A stretch of DNA of 64,000 nucleotides from Deltaproteobacteria bacterium (GTDB lineage Bacteria > Myxococcota > XYA12-FULL-58-9), in NCBI GenBank assembly GCA_016218825.1, contig JACRCV010000041.1:59105-123104 (forward strand). The letters run 5' to 3'. The stretch's first letter is position 1. Every line of letters begins with the position of its first letter. Both the position numbers and the translations under genes were made by a program. The notes under the pieces are model-generated. The model worked only from the letters and a program-made list of their open reading frames with translations, did no database searches and was not told the origin of the DNA. Of this stretch, positions 49,144-58,448 are shown piece after piece.

Positions 49144-52100
49144 CAGAAGCCGCCCGCCCCGTCATTGGGCACGATCACGATCTGCTCGGCGGGCCGGATG
49201 AACACCAGGTCGCCGTACCCCGGCTCGCCCAGGGCGGCGACGGCCGACAGGTTGCCGCCGCTGGGCACCTGGTCGTGGAAGACGAACGTACCGCCTTGCT
49301 GTCCGCGGGAGAGGAACGTGCGCGGCTTGTTCGTCGCAGTCCACGCCATCGCCAGATCGGGGACGTCGTCGCCGTCGAGGTCCCCGAGCACGGCCTTGCG
49401 CGCGTCGATGCTCAGCGTCGACTCACTCGCCTCCGGGCTCCGGATCGGGAGAGTCCAAACGCTCGAGGACGAGACGACGAGGAGGGCGGCGGTGACCGTC
49501 GGCGGCGACGAGGTCTGGTAGCTCAGGAAGAACGCGCGGTCCGCCGCGCGCCCCACGGCGCTGATCCCGGTGTGGCCGATGGCCGCGCCGACGTCGGCCG
49601 ATATCGTCTGCCAGCTGCCGAAGGCGAGGCTCGCGCCGCTGCCGGTGGCGACGGCCTTGTAGACCGCGACGTGGCCGGTGTTGGCGCAGGCCATGACGAG
49701 ATCGTCGACGGCATCGCCGCTCAGCTCGACGGCCACCAGATCACAGGCGCCGGCGAGGGACGACGTGTAGACGCGCCGGGCCTCGGTGACGCCGCTACGC
49801 ACGGTCGCGACGGCGCGATAGCCCGAGTACGCCTGTCGGGACACGAGGTCCGGCCCGGGGGCCGCGCCGCCGAGCTCGGCGACACTGAGCGTCGCCAGGT
49901 AGCCGGTGTCGAGGCCGCCACCGGGCTGCGTGAGCAGCACCTCGGGCGCGAAGGCGCCGCTGCCGTCGCCCTCGAGGTAGATGAGCCCGCCGCTCTCGCG
50001 CTGGGCGATGAGGTCCACGTGTCCCGCGCTGTCGCCGTCGAAGTCTGCGGCGGCCAGGCCCTCGATGCGCTCCGAGGTTGACACCTCCGGGACGGCGGCC
50101 AAGAGGTGGTCGCCGCCGAAGAGGACAGCGACGCCGCCCTGACCGCTGCGCGCCACGATGTCGTCGAGGCCGTCGCCGTCCACGTCAGTCGTGGTCATGA
50201 GCGGACCATCCGAAGGCAATCTCGGTCGGCGGGCGAGCCCGCCGTCGCCGTCACCCAACAAGACCTCGGAGGAGTCGTTGGCGATCGAGGTCACGGCCAG
50301 ATCCGGCAGCCCGTCGTTGTCGAAGTCGCCGGTGGTGATACAGTCGACGCTCATGTCGAGCTTCGGCAGGGCCGGCTGCAGGCTCTCGAAGGCGCTGGTC
50401 GTCGTGTTCCAACCGAAGCGCGTCAAGGTGCCGTCCATGCCGTTCCAGGCGACGAGCGACGCCGGGTCGGCGGCCCGCGGCTGGAAGACCGAGAAGCCCA
50501 GGCTCCACAGCGCGGTCGGCGTCGGGTCGTAGGCCGTCGTGCTGGTCGGCAGGACCGACCAGGTCGTGCTCGGGTTGGTCGCCAGCCGCACGTAGCTGCG
50601 GACGTTGTCGGTCGCGAGCAGCACGAGGTCGTCGCGGCCGTCACCGGTCAGGTCGGCGACCGCAGCGTTCCCCAGGACGGTCGGTGTCGGGTCGGTGGAA
50701 CCGTAAGGAGAGTAGGTGGCGAGCGAGCCGCCCAGGGCGATGACGTCGCGCGCGGTGAACAGCGGGCCGAAGCTCGCCTGGAGGGTGCTCGTCGTTTTGG
50801 CCTGGGTCCAGGCCAGGTCGAGCTCGGTGTCGCCGTTCCAGTCGCCGACCACGAGCCGCACGACGTCGCCGTCGACGACCTCGGTGCATACGGCCGGATC
50901 GGGGGCCGGGGCGCCTCCCTGCCAATCGAGCCGGAGCAGGCCAACCTGGCCTGCCGCCCGCGCGCAGGTGACGGCCGGCGGCCGCTCGACGAAGAAGAAG
51001 CTGTGGGCAGGGTGGCTGGAGCCGGGGGTGGTCGCCGCGACGTTACGGGCGCCGACGAACGCGGAGCCGAGGGCGACGCCGCTGTGGATCTCGACGGGCA
51101 CGCCGAGCGTGCCGTCCGAGCCGGCGGGATACACGAGCAGCCGGCTGCCGGTGTCCGTCAGGTTGGTCGGGTGGTCGGCGACGAGCGCGACGACGTCGGC
51201 GTGGCGGTCGCCGTCGAGGTCGTCGACGTACAGATCGGCGAGATAGGAGTAGGGCGCATCATTGAGCAGGTAGCGGCGCTGGTCGAGGTCGACGCCACGG
51301 GCGGAGAAGATGGAGGTGACGATGCGGTTGCGGCCGCCGCAGCCACGGCAAGCGGTGGCGCCGAGCGCCGCGGTCACCAGATCGTCGTAGCTGTCGCCGT
51401 CGAGGTCGGCGGCGAGGCAACGCGCACCTCCCGTGAAGAGCAGGCGGCGACCCTGCACGCTCGTCGTCAGGGTTGCGATCGCCCGGCCGGTGCTGTCTTC
51501 GACCTGGACCCGGTCGCTGACCGAGGTGGCATCGCCCGGCGTGTAGTCGCCGGAGATCGGGTTCACCGCTCCCTGGCTGCGGTTGCCCTTGAAGGCGAAG
51601 GAGAAGACGTACGGCGGCGCACCACCCGCGGCGCTCAGCCGCACGGGCTCGCCGGCGCGGACCCAGGTCGAGCTCAGGCTCAGGCTGAGGGCGGGACCCA
51701 CGTGGATGGCGTGACGCGCGCGTTGGTCGTTCGCGTCCACGACCTCGAGCCAGTCGTCGACGCCGCCCGTGGCGCCGGCCTGGTAGCTGCCGGTGAGGAG
51801 ATCGAGCGTGCCGCCCGAGGCGTTGGTCGCGAGCTCGAACCGGTAGGGCGGCGCGCCGCCGACCGCGATGAGCGCGAGCGCGACGAACGGCGGCACCGTG
51901 TCGGCGCCGGGGACGAAGAGCTGGAGCGGCTGGCCGACGTCAATCGGCGCCAGCGCGCGGGCCGCGGCGTCGGCGGTGGCATCGCTCAAGACGACCTCGT
52001 CCGTGCAGTTGCCGGCGGCAGCGGCCCGATAGCGCCCGGTGGTCGGCTCGATCTCGCCGCCGCACGGGCCGGCGGTGACGGCATACGCGTAGGGGGGCTT

Positions 52101-52496
52101 GCCGCCGCTGCCGGTGAAGGTGATCACGCCGCCCGGCGCTGCGGTGGCGGCGGCCGGCGACAGCGCCAGCGGCGCCCCCACCGCGACACGACCTTCGGCG
52201 GCGCGTCCCGAGGCATCGACGACCGCGAGGACGTCGACCGCGGAGCCACGGCTGCCCGCTTGATAGGCGCCGGTGCTGAGATCGAGGGTGGCGTCGTCGC
52301 CCGAGAGTTGGCCGCCGTCAGCGAAACGGAAGCTGTAGGGCGGTGAGCCGCCGACCGCCTGCAGCGTCTCGCGTTCGCGGGGTGCGAGCGTCGAGAAGGC
52401 CGGCTCGACCGCGAGCCGGTCGACCCGCGACGGCAGATCGAAGTCGCGGCTGCAGCCGGAGGCGGCGAGCAGGACCACGGCCAGGCGGACACGCAT
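49143..52496 (-). CDS. FG-GAP/VCBS repeat lipoprotein with four Ig-like N-terminal repeats
   Basis: This 1117-residue protein has a lipobox LLAASGCS (Cys15). Residues about 35-345 form four repeats of about 80-90 residues, each with GG-x-PPY-x-F (for example AVGGSPPYSFRF and AAGGAPPYVFSF). The rest holds about eight FG-GAP-type calcium loops: DLDGDSYDDL, DLDGDRHADV, DWNGDTELDL, DLTGDGRDDL, DFDNDGLPDL, DVDGDGLDDI, DFDGDSAGHVDL and DLDGDDVPDL. These fit a seven- or eight-bladed beta-propeller as in integrin alpha subunits. It is the middle gene of a minus-strand operon between the beta-helix protein and the PEGA protein. A surface adhesion or display role is inferred. Confidence 0.88.
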   Translation of the reverse strand: MRVRLAVVLLAASGCSRDFDLPSRVDRLAVEPAFSTLAPRERETLQAVGGSPPYSFRFADGGQLSGDDATLDLSTGAYQAGSRGSAVDVLAVVDASGRAAEGRVAVGAPLALSPAAATAAPGGVITFTGSGGKPPYAYAVTAGPCGGEIEPTTGRYRAAAAGNCTDEVVLSDATADAAARALAPIDVGQPLQLFVPGADTVPPFVALALIAVGGAPPYRFELATNASGGTLDLLTGSYQAGATGGVDDWLEVVDANDQRARHAIHVGPALSLSLSSTWVRAGEPVRLSAAGGAPPYVFSFAFKGNRSQGAVNPISGDYTPGDATSVSDRVQVEDSTGRAIATLTTSVQGRRLLFTGGARCLAADLDGDSYDDLVTAALGATACRGCGGRNRIVTSIFSARGVDLDQRRYLLNDAPYSYLADLYVDDLDGDRHADVVALVADHPTNLTDTGSRLLVYPAGSDGTLGVPVEIHSGVALGSAFVGARNVAATTPGSSHPAHSFFFVERPPAVTCARAAGQVGLLRLDWQGGAPAPDPAVCTEVVDGDVVRLVVGDWNGDTELDLAWTQAKTTSTLQASFGPLFTARDVIALGGSLATYSPYGSTDPTPTVLGNAAVADLTGDGRDDLVLLATDNVRSYVRLATNPSTTWSVLPTSTTAYDPTPTALWSLGFSVFQPRAADPASLVAWNGMDGTLTRFGWNTTTSAFESLQPALPKLDMSVDCITTGDFDNDGLPDLAVTSIANDSSEVLLGDGDGGLARRPRLPSDGPLMTTTDVDGDGLDDIVARSGQGGVAVLFGGDHLLAAVPEVSTSERIEGLAAADFDGDSAGHVDLIAQRESGGLIYLEGDGSGAFAPEVLLTQPGGGLDTGYLATLSVAELGGAAPGPDLVSRQAYSGYRAVATVRSGVTEARRVYTSSLAGACDLVAVELSGDAVDDLVMACANTGHVAVYKAVATGSGASLAFGSWQTISADVGAAIGHTGISAVGRAADRAFFLSYQTSSPPTVTAALLVVSSSSVWTLPIRSPEASESTLSIDARKAVLGDLDGDDVPDLAMAWTATNKPRTFLSRGQQGGTFVFHDQVPSGGNLSAVAALGEPGYGDLVFIRPAEQIVIVPNDGAGGF

Positions 52497-52606
52497 GACG
52501 GCTCCCCCAGGACCTCGCGGTGAGATCCCTCAAGCTTTCGCCGATCAACTATCGGACTCCGTCAGGCTCCGCAAGGTTGCGACTCCCCTCGCCGAACCCG
52601 TGCGTC

Positions 52607-55600
52607 CTAAGGCTCGTAAGCCCCCACCGTAGGCACGGCAGGTCTCCCGACACCGGCGTAATCCTCAGCCACGTCGCCGCAGTCCCCCGTGCCCGCCCCG
52701 GTGCAGGCGTCGGCCGTCCCCTCACCGCCGGCGCAGAGGTCCTGCGACGTGTCGAGGCCGACGCGCAACTCGCCCTGCGCGCCCGCGAGGATGCTCCAGT
52801 CATTGTCGCCGAGCGTGGCCACGTCGCCGTCGGCGCCCCCCACCGAGACGAAGATCTGCTCGAGGGGCAAGCTCGTCACCATGTTGCCGGTGGTGCGCAC
52901 CTTCCTGGTGTTGCACATGTGGTCGAGGAAGAGGGTCCAGTCGTAGATGACCTCGTTGCCGGCGTCCATGTGCAGGTAGCTCGCGGGCGGCGTCATCACG
53001 TTGTTCTGCACCGCCTGCGGATACGGGCCGGTGCCGGGGTGCCAGAACGACCAGACCATCCCCGGGGGCGCGAAGAACAGGTTGTTGATGATGCGCGGGC
53101 CGTAGCCGGCGCCGCTGTAGAGCTCGAGCGCGTAGCGGCGGGAGATGGGATACGAGGGGCCGAGCTCGGTGCCCACCAGGCAGGTGTTGTGCGCCAGGAT
53201 CACGGTGGGTGCGTTGTTGTCGCCGGCGATGAGGCGCTGGTGCGTCATGCCGCTGCCCGCCGAGAGCAGGTTGTTGATGATGCGCAGGGGCGTGGAGGTG
53301 CCCCCCGAGAGCCACAGCGCCAGCGAGCCGTAGTGCCCGCCGCCGCCGTCGATGATGTTGTGCTCGACGAGGCCGCTGCAGCCGCCCACCATCGCGAGCC
53401 CGGTGCTCGTGTCGTTGTTGTTCCACGGCCGCCCCTGGCGGATGACGTTGCGCCGCATCTGCAGGCTGTGGCCGCTCACGCACTCGACGCCGGTGGCGCC
53501 GGCGTTCACCGGGGCGCCCGGCTCGTCGTAGCCCGCGAAGACGTTGTCCTCGACGATGGGCAGGGGGAAGGTGCCGCGTGCCATGGTCAGCCCGACCGAG
53601 GTGCGGAACAGGTTGTTCCTGATGACCGGGGTGCCATCCGTCGCCGGTGTCACGAACGCGACGCCGGTGCTGTAGCTCCCCGCGTAGAGCGACTTGGCCT
53701 CGACGAGGTTGCCTTCGAGGGTCACCGTGCCGCTGAAGCTCTGCACGCCGCGAATGCCCTTGTTGGTCGCCGCCCGCGCGCCCCGCAGATGGCAGTTGGT
53801 CACCGTCGCCGCCGCGCCGCCCTGGATGTAGACCGCGCAGTTGTTGCTGTTGGCGCCGTCCGGCGACCACAGGGTCAGCGAATCGATGACGACGCCGGTG
53901 CGACCCGGGCCGACGTAGATGGTCGAGTAGCAGTCGATGCCCGCGGTGAACGGCGGCGGCGTGACGCCCGTGAGCTTGGTCTCGTGCAGACGCGGCGCCG
54001 CGCCGAGGAGGGCGCCGTCCTGCGACAAGAAGTCGCTCGCGTAGCCGCCGAACAGCCGCACCTGCGGCTTGATGTCGAGGCCCTCGTCGTACGTGCCCTC
54101 GGCGATGAGGATGTCCATGGCCTCGCTGCCGTTGGCGTCGCCGTGCGCCTTGGCGAGGGTCGCGTAGGGCGTCAGCCGCGACTTGCCGTCGTTGGCGTCG
54201 CTTCCGTTCGCCTGGCTGACGTAGCGCACCCCCGCGCCCACCACGAACTCCGGGCTCTCGGCCCACTTGGCCGTCGCGCAGCCGGGCACCACCGGGCGAA
54301 CGGCCAGGCGGAACGAGCCGGCCCGATCCATGAGCGCTCGCGCCGTATCGCCTGCGTGCGTGGCCGCGGCGGTGTAGCTCTGCAGACCGGCTGAGGCATC
54401 GGTGTCGACCGCCGCCTCGAAGGCGGGCCAGGCAAAGGGATTGAAACCCATGACCGCGGTGGCGCCAGTCCCGAGCGCAACGTCTTCGGGGGTTACGGGG
54501 ATCACCGGCTCGAGCGAGGTGGCGGAGGCCACGAAGCTCTGTGGCGGGCCCATGTAGGTGTTGGGGACCGCAGCGCTGTCGTAGGCGACAGCGCGCAGGT
54601 TGTAGGTGGCGCCGGGAGGCACGTCGCCGGCGCCGAATGGCACGACCGCGCCGAGCGCCGGCAGCGGCAAAGCGGGCACCAGCCGGCCTGATACCAACAG
54701 CCCGGAAGAGCCCGCGTCGCTCGACGACACGAGGAACGTCCCGATCTCTTCCCGCTCGTCGGTCGCCGGGCACCAGGTGACTGACAAGCCGGTCACGAAT
54801 GGCACCGACGTTGGCTCGGAGTAGTTGGCCGCGTCGTCCATGGCGAAGAAGGCCCAGTCGTAGCTGCCGGCGGGGAAGGCGATCTCGGCGCTCTCACCGA
54901 AGAGCACTGCCGCCACGGTCGCGTCACCGATCCTCGCCTCGGCGGCGTAGGACACACCCGGCGCCGGGCGCTCATCGTCCAGGAGGGCGCTGGTCTTTCT
55001 GAGCACGAGGACGCCGGCCCAGTCGTCGTCGAGGGGTGGCGCCCATGAGATGGTGGCGTGAGAGACGTCCGTCTGGTCGACCACGACAGCAGTGACCGGC
55101 GCCGGCGCGACGCGATCCGGCCGCTCACCGGCCGTGAAGTCGATGACGATCTCCGTCAGCGACGGCAGTCCCAGCTGCGGCGAGGCGGGGCGCACGCCGG
55201 CGGCGAAGCGCAGCGTCACCTGCGCCAAGGACGGCAGCTCGTCGTGCTCGACGAGCAGGCTGCGATCGTCAACCTTGGTGACCTCGAGGATGCCGATCGT
55301 CCGGGCGCCGTCCGAGAGGCTCGCCCGTTCGCTCACCGACACCACATCGACCGGCAGCACGAACGCGACCAGCAGGGGCGCGGTGGTCGAGACGTTGGTA
55401 TCACCCGCGCGCGGCAGGGAGAGGGCCAGCGCTTGCTCGACAGGATGGGTGCCGCGCAAGAGACAGGTGCCGGTGCGGTCGTCGCACTCGTAGTCCGCGG
55501 GACACTCGTCGGTCGCCGCGCATCGAAGCGTCGCGCCTTCTGGGACCGTCAGATCAACGCTGCAGGCAGCGCTCGCCACCAGCACGACCGGCATACGACG

Positions 55601-55648
55601 AAGCCACCCCACCCGGACAGGATACCCCAAACCACGCCGCGCGAGCAT
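52607..55648 (-). CDS. Right-handed beta-helix surface lipoprotein
   Basis: This 1013-residue protein starts at ATG 55648, preceded by AGGAAG. The signal ends VLVASAACS, with a lipobox Cys at 29. A small Cys-rich segment follows (CAATDECPADYECDDRTGTC), then Ig/FN3-like domains (about 65-450). A right-handed parallel beta-helix covers about 455-960, visible as repeated NNLF, NVI, NNLL and NNVM turns (for example GTPVIRNNLFRTSV and RIINNLLSAGSG). The C-terminus PTVGAYEP matches the end of choice-of-anchor-Q-type beta-helix proteins. It heads the operon with the FG-GAP and PEGA genes (110-bp gap). Such folds are often polysaccharide lyases or adhesins; no catalytic residues were recognised. Confidence 0.85.
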   Translation of the reverse strand: MLARRGLGYPVRVGWLRRMPVVLVASAACSVDLTVPEGATLRCAATDECPADYECDDRTGTCLLRGTHPVEQALALSLPRAGDTNVSTTAPLLVAFVLPVDVVSVSERASLSDGARTIGILEVTKVDDRSLLVEHDELPSLAQVTLRFAAGVRPASPQLGLPSLTEIVIDFTAGERPDRVAPAPVTAVVVDQTDVSHATISWAPPLDDDWAGVLVLRKTSALLDDERPAPGVSYAAEARIGDATVAAVLFGESAEIAFPAGSYDWAFFAMDDAANYSEPTSVPFVTGLSVTWCPATDEREEIGTFLVSSSDAGSSGLLVSGRLVPALPLPALGAVVPFGAGDVPPGATYNLRAVAYDSAAVPNTYMGPPQSFVASATSLEPVIPVTPEDVALGTGATAVMGFNPFAWPAFEAAVDTDASAGLQSYTAAATHAGDTARALMDRAGSFRLAVRPVVPGCATAKWAESPEFVVGAGVRYVSQANGSDANDGKSRLTPYATLAKAHGDANGSEAMDILIAEGTYDEGLDIKPQVRLFGGYASDFLSQDGALLGAAPRLHETKLTGVTPPPFTAGIDCYSTIYVGPGRTGVVIDSLTLWSPDGANSNNCAVYIQGGAAATVTNCHLRGARAATNKGIRGVQSFSGTVTLEGNLVEAKSLYAGSYSTGVAFVTPATDGTPVIRNNLFRTSVGLTMARGTFPLPIVEDNVFAGYDEPGAPVNAGATGVECVSGHSLQMRRNVIRQGRPWNNNDTSTGLAMVGGCSGLVEHNIIDGGGGHYGSLALWLSGGTSTPLRIINNLLSAGSGMTHQRLIAGDNNAPTVILAHNTCLVGTELGPSYPISRRYALELYSGAGYGPRIINNLFFAPPGMVWSFWHPGTGPYPQAVQNNVMTPPASYLHMDAGNEVIYDWTLFLDHMCNTRKVRTTGNMVTSLPLEQIFVSVGGADGDVATLGDNDWSILAGAQGELRVGLDTSQDLCAGGEGTADACTGAGTGDCGDVAEDYAGVGRPAVPTVGAYEP

Positions 55649-55952
55649 AGGACTTCCTAGCGACCCCCAGGGAAAGGTGCCCAGGAAAGGTGCCAGACAC
55701 TTCTCGCGGGGGTGGCAAGGGCAGACCGGAACGTCGCAGGACGATCACAAACTGCCACCGCCGGGCTCCCACGCCTCGCCTCGCAAAGAGACCGCGCCAC
55801 GGCGCAGCCCTCGAGCTGCCAGGAAACACCTGGGATATTGCTGTATTGCGTTGGCTGAGCGATGGAGATGGAAGGAGGTGCTGGGAGCGGCCCCGGTCCG
55901 GTAATTGCATCTGGACAAGCAGGTATGGGTTCAGGTGAGGAGGTCAGGGCGG
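55649..55952. repeat. Intergenic region with REP-like element at 55666-55706
   Basis: The 304 bp between divergent genes contain no gene. At 55666-55693 a 14-15 bp unit (CCCAGGGAAAGGTGC, then CCAGGAAAGGTGC) is repeated in tandem and leads into GCCAGACACTTCTCGCGGGG. A related sequence, GTCAGGCACTTCTC, occurs at 59102-59115. GGTGCCAGACACTT-type sequences resemble REP elements found in other proteobacteria; this is from memory. Confidence 0.5.
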
Positions 55953-56438
55953 ATGACGAATTGGATTCGGCCGTTGCGCGGCCCGTTGCCGGCGAGGAGC
56001 GGCGCGGTGACGGTGGCGCTGCCCCGTTTTCAGCAGACGAATGACGCAGCCTGTGGCTACGCGTCGGCGGCGATGGTGGCACGCAAGTTCCGTCCGACCG
56101 TCGATTTGGACCGGCTCGCCAGGGCCCTGAAGACCGACGAATCCGGCACCCGTCAGACCGCGATCGAGCGCGCGCTGCGCGGCCTTGGGATCACGGTGTC
56201 CACGCACTACGACCTCGACTTCGCCCACCTCACGGCCCACCTCGATCGCGACCATCCGATCATCGTTTACCGCACCGACATCGACCACTGGTGCGTGCTG
56301 TGCGGCTACGACCGCGACCCGTCGCGCGTCTACATCGCCGACCCCTTGCCGGGAAGACCCGCCTCGTACCCATGGTCGGAGATCACGCGCAAGCTGCAGC
56401 GCGGCTTCGGCATGGTGTGCAGCGACCTGCGGCGCTGA
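55953..56438 (+). CDS. Small C39-like papain-fold peptidase, no transporter fusion
   Basis: This 161-residue protein starts at ATG 55953, about 10 bp after GAGGAGG. A C39-type cysteine peptidase fold is suggested by FQQTNDAACGYASAAMV, with oxyanion Gln28 and nucleophile Cys34. His112 follows in DIDHWCVLCGYD, and Asp130 in YIADPLPG. This order and spacing match C39 double-glycine leader peptidases and related papain-like cysteine proteases. It has no ABC transporter domains and only a weak N-terminal hydrophobic segment, so it is stand-alone and possibly cytosolic. No bacteriocin-like precursor gene is adjacent. Its partner or substrate is unknown. Confidence 0.8.
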   Translation: MTNWIRPLRGPLPARSGAVTVALPRFQQTNDAACGYASAAMVARKFRPTVDLDRLARALKTDESGTRQTAIERALRGLGITVSTHYDLDFAHLTAHLDRDHPIIVYRTDIDHWCVLCGYDRDPSRVYIADPLPGRPASYPWSEITRKLQRGFGMVCSDLRR

Positions 56439-56585
56439 GCCCTCGCGTCGAGCGAACAACCAGCCGCTTGGCCGCGCCTCGGGTCTCGTTTCACCTCGTC
56501 AAGAGACAACCGCCGACCATACCATCGCCTTGTCGGCGCCGCGGCCGGGCGTTACGCTTGCAGCATCGACGCGCCGGGGGTCTTG

Positions 56586-58448
56586 ATGCCGATGCCTTTG
56601 CTCGATACCCGATGGGCAACACTCGAGCTGCGATTGGCCGTGGCCGGATTGACGCTGCTGGCGTCCTCGGCGAGCTACGGGGCCAACGCTCACTTCGACA
56701 TCCTCACGGTCCAAACGCAGCTCGGGTTCGACCCGAGCGCCGGCACCGTGAGCATGGACACCGCGGTGACGATCCGCGCCAGCGCGACCATCACCCAGGC
56801 CGAGCTCGACCTCTGGACCTTGTCGCCGCCGCCGATCCTGACGGTCACCAACGTCAGCAGCATGGTCTACAACCCCAACGGCATCGGCTTCGTGCTCCCC
56901 GCCACCTTGAACGCCGGCGACACGCACAGCCTGAGCATCCACACCGCGGGCACGCCGAGCTGCGCGCCCAAGAACGGCAGCCTGCCCTGCGCGGTGTCGA
57001 GCGCCCTGGTGTATTTCACCGACCTCGACCTCTACCTCCCCCGCAACCCATGGGAGCCCGACGCCCCGGGCGACGTCGGCCTGGACGTCGTCACCCCGCC
57101 CGGTCAGGTCGCGGTCGCCGCCGCGTTGCCGGTGCAGGTCGAGGACCACGGCAGCTACCTGCGGCATCGCTTTCGCGCCTGGCCCGAGAGTCGGATTGCG
57201 GCGCTCGCGGTCGCGCCGTACCAGGCCTTCGCCGCGACCACCATCGACGCCACGCCCGTGGTCGCCTACGTCCACGACGGCCAGACCCTCACCGGGCAGG
57301 CGTGGGCCGAGCTCGGCGCCGCGGCGATCGACTTCTTCGCCGACCGCTTCGGGCCCTTTGGCTACGGTCGCCTCGATCTGCTGCAGACCGCCGCCGGCGT
57401 CAACGGCGCCATGAGCTTCGGCTCGGCGATCCTCTTCGACCAGATCGACTTTCACGCCGGCCACCGCGATCCACAGGTGCCGTATGCCGACATGCTCTTT
57501 ACCCACGAGGTCAGCCACTCGTGGTGGGGCGCGGCGCTCCGACTGCGCGACGCTGACTCGCCCTGGCTGCTCGAGGGCTTCGCCACCTACTCGGCGTATC
57601 TGTTCGAGGAGCAGCGCTGGCCCGAGCTGATGCCGCAGCTCTACCGCAGCGACTTCGAGCAGTTCTTCTTCATGCTCGATCCCGCTCACGAGCGACCGCT
57701 CACCAGCCCGAGCTGGGACACCGCAGATCCGCTCACCTACGCGCTCGTCACCTACACCAAGGGCGGGCACTTCCTGCGCATGCTGCAGTGGCTGATGGGA
57801 GACGCGGCGTTCTTCGAGGGCCTGGGGTACTACGTGCAGACCAACGTCTGGAGCGCGGCGCACCAGGGGATCGACGTCGGCCGCTTCCGGGCGGCGATGG
57901 AGCTCGCGTCCGGCCGGAACCTCGCGACGATCTTCGACCTGTGGGTGTTCGGGACCGGCTTCCCGATCCTGCGCTACGCGGTCCAGCTCGATCCGGGCGC
58001 GGCCGGCGTGTTTCCCGTCCGGCTCCACGTCGAGCAGATCCAGGCCGGGCCGCTGTTCACCGAGCTGTCGCTTCCGGTCAGCATCTGGGTCGTCGGTGCG
58101 CCGCAGCCGCGCACCGCGCGCATCGAGATCAACCAGGCCATCTCTGATCACACGATCGTGGTCGACGCGGAGCCGCTCGCGGTGGCGATCGATCCGTCGT
58201 GGTGGCTGTGGGCCGACAAACGGCCGGCCCTCGTCGGCGACGTCGACGCCAGCAATCAGGTGGACGGCATCGACCTGATCCACACCGCGTGGGCGCTCGG
58301 CGCGTCCTATCCGGCGCACGCCAACGTCAACGAATGGCACCCGAGCTCCTACCTGTGGGACGCGGACTTCAACCGCGACGCGGTGGTGGACCAGACCGAC
58401 CTCGACCGGGTGCTCCAGGCCTTCGGCGCGAAGGGGGTCGTGCCATGA
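56586..58448 (+). CDS. M1-type metallopeptidase with C-terminal dockerin-like module
   Basis: This 620-residue exported protein has a signal peptide (about 13-33), an N-terminal beta-domain and a gluzincin core. The zinc site is HEVSHSWWG (His307, Glu308, His311) with Glu330 exactly 18 residues after the second His, as in M1 family enzymes. The substrate motif GAMEN is changed to GAMSF (about 30 residues upstream), so the Glu that anchors the free N-terminus is missing. The C-terminus (about 550-615) has two EF-hand-type loops, DVDASNQVDGID and DFNRDAVVDQTD, with ligands at positions 1, 3, 5 and 12 as in type I dockerins. The stop overlaps the next start (ATGA). ATG 56586 follows GGGGG; ATG 56592 is possible. 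Confidence 0.86.
   Translation: MPMPLLDTRWATLELRLAVAGLTLLASSASYGANAHFDILTVQTQLGFDPSAGTVSMDTAVTIRASATITQAELDLWTLSPPPILTVTNVSSMVYNPNGIGFVLPATLNAGDTHSLSIHTAGTPSCAPKNGSLPCAVSSALVYFTDLDLYLPRNPWEPDAPGDVGLDVVTPPGQVAVAAALPVQVEDHGSYLRHRFRAWPESRIAALAVAPYQAFAATTIDATPVVAYVHDGQTLTGQAWAELGAAAIDFFADRFGPFGYGRLDLLQTAAGVNGAMSFGSAILFDQIDFHAGHRDPQVPYADMLFTHEVSHSWWGAALRLRDADSPWLLEGFATYSAYLFEEQRWPELMPQLYRSDFEQFFFMLDPAHERPLTSPSWDTADPLTYALVTYTKGGHFLRMLQWLMGDAAFFEGLGYYVQTNVWSAAHQGIDVGRFRAAMELASGRNLATIFDLWVFGTGFPILRYAVQLDPGAAGVFPVRLHVEQIQAGPLFTELSLPVSIWVVGAPQPRTARIEINQAISDHTIVVDAEPLAVAIDPSWWLWADKRPALVGDVDASNQVDGIDLIHTAWALGASYPAHANVNEWHPSSYLWDADFNRDAVVDQTDLDRVLQAFGAKGVVP

Noticed and set aside
50106..52346. Plus-strand frame of 746 codons across the FG-GAP gene
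   Set aside because: It is the antisense of the calcium-loop propeller gene; no motifs and no ribosome-binding site.
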